Below are positions 6,119-6,910 of a stretch of DNA of 6,910 nt, one piece after another. The notes under the pieces are model-generated. The model saw only the letters and a program-made list of their open reading frames with translations. It was not told the DNA's origin and searched no databases. The position numbers were made by a program, and so were the translations under genes. The stretch comes from Acidimicrobiaceae bacterium (lineage in GTDB: Bacteria; Actinomycetota; Acidimicrobiia; Acidimicrobiales; Palsa-688). How positions within the stretch are numbered: the first letter of the stretch is position 1; every line of letters begins with the position of its first letter. The stretch is from assembly GCA_003158835.1 (NCBI GenBank), contig PMLI01000184.1, forward strand, positions 1-6,910. The letters are read 5' to 3'.

Positions 6119-6157
6119 CCGGGACAGGACAGGGGCCAACGGCCCTGTCCTGTCCGG
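6119..6157 (-). promoter_or_regulatory. Strong intergenic hairpin between sugar-binding-protein gene and rhaM
   Basis: GGACAGGACAGGG (6122-6134) and CCCTGTCCTGTCC (6143-6155) are exact reverse complements: a 13-bp GC-rich stem with an 8-nt loop. CC/GG pairs at 6119-6120 and 6156-6157 extend it past one bulged G. It lies 21 nt downstream of the binding-protein stop codon, and no T-tract follows on the minus strand. Hairpins in this position in ABC sugar operons commonly protect the binding-protein mRNA from 3' decay or partly terminate transcription, giving more binding protein than downstream enzymes. That role is inferred here from position and strength. A factor-independent terminator is less likely without the T-tract. 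Confidence 0.6.
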
Positions 6158-6177
6158 CGAGATGGCTCTGGCTTCTT

Positions 6178-6910
6178 CTAGAAGTTAGAAGAAGGAGCGT
6201 TGATGTTGGCCTTGTTGAACACCGTCGGGGGGCCGAGAACGACCGAAGGACCGGTGGTTTTGGAGGCAGGAAGGATCTTGTAGGAGCCCAACTTGCCGGC
6301 CGTGAAGGTCTGCCCGGCCTTGCCGGTGATGATGCCCGACGCCAGCGATGCCGCGGCATAGCCGGCCAGGTAGCCCAGGTTGTTCGGGTTCCACAGCTCG
6401 AACTCCTTGCACGTCCCGTCCAACACGTACTTCTTCATCTGGGAGGGCAGGCCGAGACCGGTCAGGGTCAGGTGCTTGAGGAGGGACTTGTGGGTGTCCA
6501 GGTACTGCGCTGCGGTAGAAATGCCCACCGTGGTCGGCGAGATGATGCCCCTCAAATTGGGGTAAGCCGACAGGAGGCCCTGGAGCACAGTGAGCGACGT
6601 GGCGGGATCGTCGTTACCGTAGACGATCGAAACCAGCTTCATCTTGGAGTACTTCGGGAGCTTGTGCTCTTGCTTCTTGTACCCGATCCAAGCGTTCTGG
6701 TTGGTGGCGGTGGCCTCGGCCGACAGGATGGCGATCTGGCCCTGGTAGCCGATCTCGGCACCAAGAAGGTCGACCTCTGACGTCCCGATCTGCTGGGTGT
6801 TGGCCTGGTTGATGAACACGTGGTTGGGGCAGGTCACGTCCGAGTCGAACGAAACCACCTTGACGCCTGCCGCCTGGGCCTTGGCCAAGGACGGGCACAG
6901 CGCGCTGGGG
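6178..6910 (-). CDS. rhaS: Rhamnose ABC transporter substrate-binding protein, C-terminal part (edge-truncated)
   Basis: The 243 residues visible are the C-terminal two thirds or so of a periplasmic-binding-protein-like sugar-binding protein, which would sit outside the membrane as a lipoprotein and hand sugar to an ABC permease. The frame runs open through the right edge, so the N-terminus and signal peptide are missing; the TTG at 6888 is internal. Family features are AGVKVVSFDSDV, VFINQANTQQIG, AILSAEATATNQNAWIGY, GNDDPATSLTVLQGLL, TLTGLGLPSQMKKYV, and ELWNPNNLGYLAGYAAASL, which resemble the RhaS/AI-2-type cluster of sugar-binding proteins. The stop is TAG at 6178. Rhamnose specificity is supported mainly by rhaM, rhaI and rhaB downstream. 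The permease and ATPase genes are not in the window and are expected further right. The family is firm; the symbol is likely but inferred partly from context. Confidence 0.85.
   Translation of the reverse strand, partial: PSALCPSLAKAQAAGVKVVSFDSDVTCPNHVFINQANTQQIGTSEVDLLGAEIGYQGQIAILSAEATATNQNAWIGYKKQEHKLPKYSKMKLVSIVYGNDDPATSLTVLQGLLSAYPNLRGIISPTTVGISTAAQYLDTHKSLLKHLTLTGLGLPSQMKKYVLDGTCKEFELWNPNNLGYLAGYAAASLASGIITGKAGQTFTAGKLGSYKILPASKTTGPSVVLGPPTVFNKANINAPSSNF

Noticed and set aside
6083..6139. Longer rhaM start at 6139
   Set aside because: The added 19 residues are basic and translate the hairpin arm; RhaM similarity and a Shine-Dalgarno both point to 6082.
4892..6181. 429-codon plus-strand open frame spanning the FucI-like gene, rhaM and the hairpin
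   Set aside because: It is antisense to two well-supported genes and crosses an intergenic hairpin, with no family motifs.
6097..6780. 227-codon plus-strand open frame opposite the sugar-binding protein
   Set aside because: It begins inside the intergenic hairpin region and is antisense to a convincing binding-protein sequence.

Overview
The window is GC-rich and its genes use many GTG/TTG-type starts and G/C third positions. This suggests a high-GC bacterium, most likely an actinobacterium. A gram-positive/Streptomyces-subtype L-rhamnose isomerase and a DUF664/mycothiol-transferase-like DinB protein support that. No 16S or other placement marker is present, so the lineage below phylum is a guess.

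Most of the window (about 814-6910) is a leftward (minus-strand) gene row dominated by L-rhamnose catabolism. Read in the direction of transcription, from the right edge, it contains: the C-terminal part of a rhamnose-type ABC sugar-binding protein (6178-6910, cut by the edge); a strong intergenic hairpin (about 6119-6157); L-rhamnose mutarotase rhaM (5759-6082); an L-fucose/L-arabinose isomerase-family protein (4307-5755) only 3 nt after rhaM; a 166-nt gap holding a very good sigma70-type promoter and a LacI-like operator candidate; L-rhamnose isomerase rhaI (2974-4140); rhamnulokinase rhaB (1436-2920); and, after a 112-nt gap with a 15-bp tandem repeat, a DinB/DUF664 protein (814-1323).

The rha genes form a coherent route. 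The binding protein captures the sugar, RhaM interconverts its anomers, RhaI makes L-rhamnulose and RhaB phosphorylates it at C1. The rhamnulose-1-phosphate aldolase, the lactaldehyde dehydrogenase, the transporter's permease and ATPase genes, and any regulator are absent from the window and would have to lie beyond its right edge or elsewhere. The unexpected member is the second, structurally unrelated ketol-isomerase-family protein between rhaM and rhaI. It suggests either a second sugar (such as L-fucose or an arabinose) or a redundant or novel isomerase role.

The left end (227-742, plus strand) holds one unrelated convergent gene, a DUF1841-family protein of unknown function with two HxxxH motifs. 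It is separated from the DinB gene by a short region containing a weak hairpin. The first 175 bases contain no gene. They carry an exact 13-bp direct repeat, an 8-bp inverted repeat ATGACGTC/GACGTCAT, and a 9-bp tandem duplication, and could be the tip of a mobile element whose body lies off the left edge.
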